Assembly (NCBI GenBank): GCA_930367205.1
Contig: OV884012.1
Span: 32,460,796 to 32,524,795 of the forward strand
Reading direction: 5' to 3'
From: Acanthosoma haemorrhoidale
Lineage: Eukaryota > Arthropoda > Insecta > Hemiptera > Acanthosomatidae
Length of the DNA stretch: 64,000 nucleotides
Shown here: one piece after another, positions 63,487 to 64,000 of the stretch
How positions within the stretch are numbered: position 1 is the stretch's first letter
Layout of the letters: every line of letters starts with the position of its first letter
Program-made: the position numbers and the translations under genes
The notes under the pieces: generated by a model
Databases searched by the model: none
Seen by the model: only the letters and a program-made list of their open reading frames with translations
Told to the model about the DNA's origin: nothing

Positions 63487-64000
63487 TGTGGCACAACTGA
63501 ATGGTTTAAGAATACGCAGCTTGATTGACGTCTTTGTATAAATGGGAGTAAGTAGTGTTAACAACAGATTACATATAACGCAAAACTAAATACACACAGA
63601 CACAATATCAACCATACAGACAGTTAATGACTACACACATTACAAACGATTGACATACTGATGTAGATAAGATGGGAGCCAGTTTAGCAAAAAAAACAGC
63701 CTGGCCAACATATACACCTGTAGGGACATTAAGAAAACGAAATGAGAATCGAAAGATGATTTTATTCTTTTTTCGTTTTTTTCATGTTCCAAACGATTGG
63801 CCCGCAAGAAGGGGATCGGGGAACCGACTGTCCTGTTGGACAGGAGGAGACCCCCGGTTGCCAAGCGCCTACCACCACGTCCAGGACTTGTTCCTACGTG
63901 CGGGCTGGACATTTCTGTGTACTCAGAAATGACTAACGGTTGAGGCTAGGGGGGTAACGGGGCAGTATATACACAGACGCTATTCCCACAATGGAACAAC
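63487..64000. repeat. Partial satellite unit at right edge (one extra A)
   Basis: This is 514 bp of a unit cut by the window end: subrepeat 'a', spacer Y and the start of 'b'. The A-run in TTTAGC-A(n)-CAGCC is 8 long here (about 63689-63696) and 7 in the others I checked, which shifts both short frames of this unit. It carries GGTTGAGG near 63.94 kb and C markers, and with the preceding unit it matches 53.9-55.0 kb at an offset of 9,008 bp (eight units). Confidence 0.93.

Larger units (their letters stand above)
1..64000. repeat. Satellite array, 1,126-bp unit, about 56.8 copies, all head to tail
   Basis: The same 1,126-bp sequence recurs without interruption across the window. Counted from the start of subrepeat 'a', units begin at 431, 1557 and 2685, then every 1,126 bp to 19575; at 20700 and every 1,126 bp to 30834; and at 31959 and every 1,126 bp to 63487. 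Of the 56 complete units, 53 are exactly 1,126 bp. No unit is inverted and no foreign insertion was seen. Neighbouring units differ by a small number of substitutions, so identity looks like about 97-99% by eye (not computed). EcoRI (GAATTC), PstI (CTGCAG) and HpaI (GTTAAC) sites each occur about once per unit, which would give a 1.1-kb ladder on digestion. Neither array edge is in the window, so true size and chromosomal position are unknown. Confidence 0.99.
42000..64000. repeat. Region with subfamily C units interspersed with B
   Basis: A linked set first appears at about 42.06 kb: CCTTCTTATCTCC with CAATCTAACAC (B: CCTACTTATCTCC with TATCTACCAC), usually followed about 130 bp later by CACACAGACAC (B: CACACTGACAC). 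It recurs near 44.31, 46.56, 47.69, 52.20, 53.32, 54.45, 55.57, 56.70, 57.83, 58.95, 61.20, 62.33 and 63.45 kb. Many C-marked units between 42.4 and 50.3 kb also have ATTGGTCCGCAA (others ATTGGCCCGCAA). The two parts of the set are separated in some units (for example near 55.57 and 61.20 kb), showing recombination within the unit. Confidence 0.8.

Noticed and set aside
63640..63932. Longer frames at the right edge (90 codons minus, 86 codons plus)
   Set aside because: Both result from one extra A in a homopolymer of the last unit, which could even be a sequencing error.
1..64000. CRISPR array or bacterial tandem gene family
   Set aside because: The units are 1.1 kb with no short-repeat/unique-spacer pattern, no cas genes, and no credible coding sequence. 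The LINE remnant indicates a eukaryote.

Overview
The whole 64-kb window lies inside one tandem array of satellite DNA. A unit of 1,126 bp repeats head to tail, always in the same orientation, about 56.8 times. There are 56 complete units from 431 to 63486, a 430-bp partial unit at the left edge and a 514-bp partial unit at the right edge. No unique sequence, intact gene, rRNA, tRNA, CRISPR array or bacterial feature was found. A long array of about 1.1-kb units carrying a decayed LINE fragment points to a eukaryotic nuclear chromosome in satellite heterochromatin (pericentromeric, centromeric or subtelomeric). The LINE looks RTE-like, of a kind common in arthropods, so an insect or other arthropod is my best guess, but only a guess.

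Anatomy of one unit, using 431-1556. (1) Subrepeat 'a', 109 bp (431-539). (2) Spacer Y, 393 bp (540-932), partly GC-rich and of unrecognised origin. (3) Subrepeat 'b', 109 bp (933-1041), an ungapped copy of 'a' at roughly 83% identity and 502 bp offset. (4) Spacer X, 515 bp (1042-1556). Read on the minus strand, spacer X plus the adjoining subrepeat 'a' is a decayed 3' part of a non-LTR retrotransposon ORF2. Recognisable C-terminal motifs (LLYGAENW, TRRDRDRNE, WFGHVIRM, PDGKR, GRPR) are interrupted by stops and frameshifts. The satellite therefore appears to have been built from, or to have captured, a LINE tail.

Layout along the array. Units from 1 to about 11.2 kb, and again from about 13.9 to 16.9 kb, belong to a subfamily called 'A' here. 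The rest are mostly subfamily 'B'. From about 42 kb a derivative 'C' appears interspersed with B. Shared rare variants show three large tandem duplications: a five-unit block (5,630 bp) at about 8.2-13.9 / 13.9-19.5 kb; a ten-unit block at about 16.3-27.6 / 27.6-37.7 kb, whose second copy is one unit shorter; and an independent five-unit block at about 51.5-57.1 / 57.1-62.7 kb with a replaced patch at 59.6-60.5 kb. Of the 56 complete units, 53 are exactly 1,126 bp (exceptions 1,128, 1,125 and 1,125 bp), so the array has been homogenised recently.

Two short open frames recur in nearly every unit: 81 codons on plus with a GTG start, and 75 codons on minus with an ATG start. I regard both as by-products of the repeat, not genes. 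I found no new gene system. The most notable points are the LINE-derived composite structure, the two 109-bp subrepeats that keep separate identities, and the readable history of block duplications.
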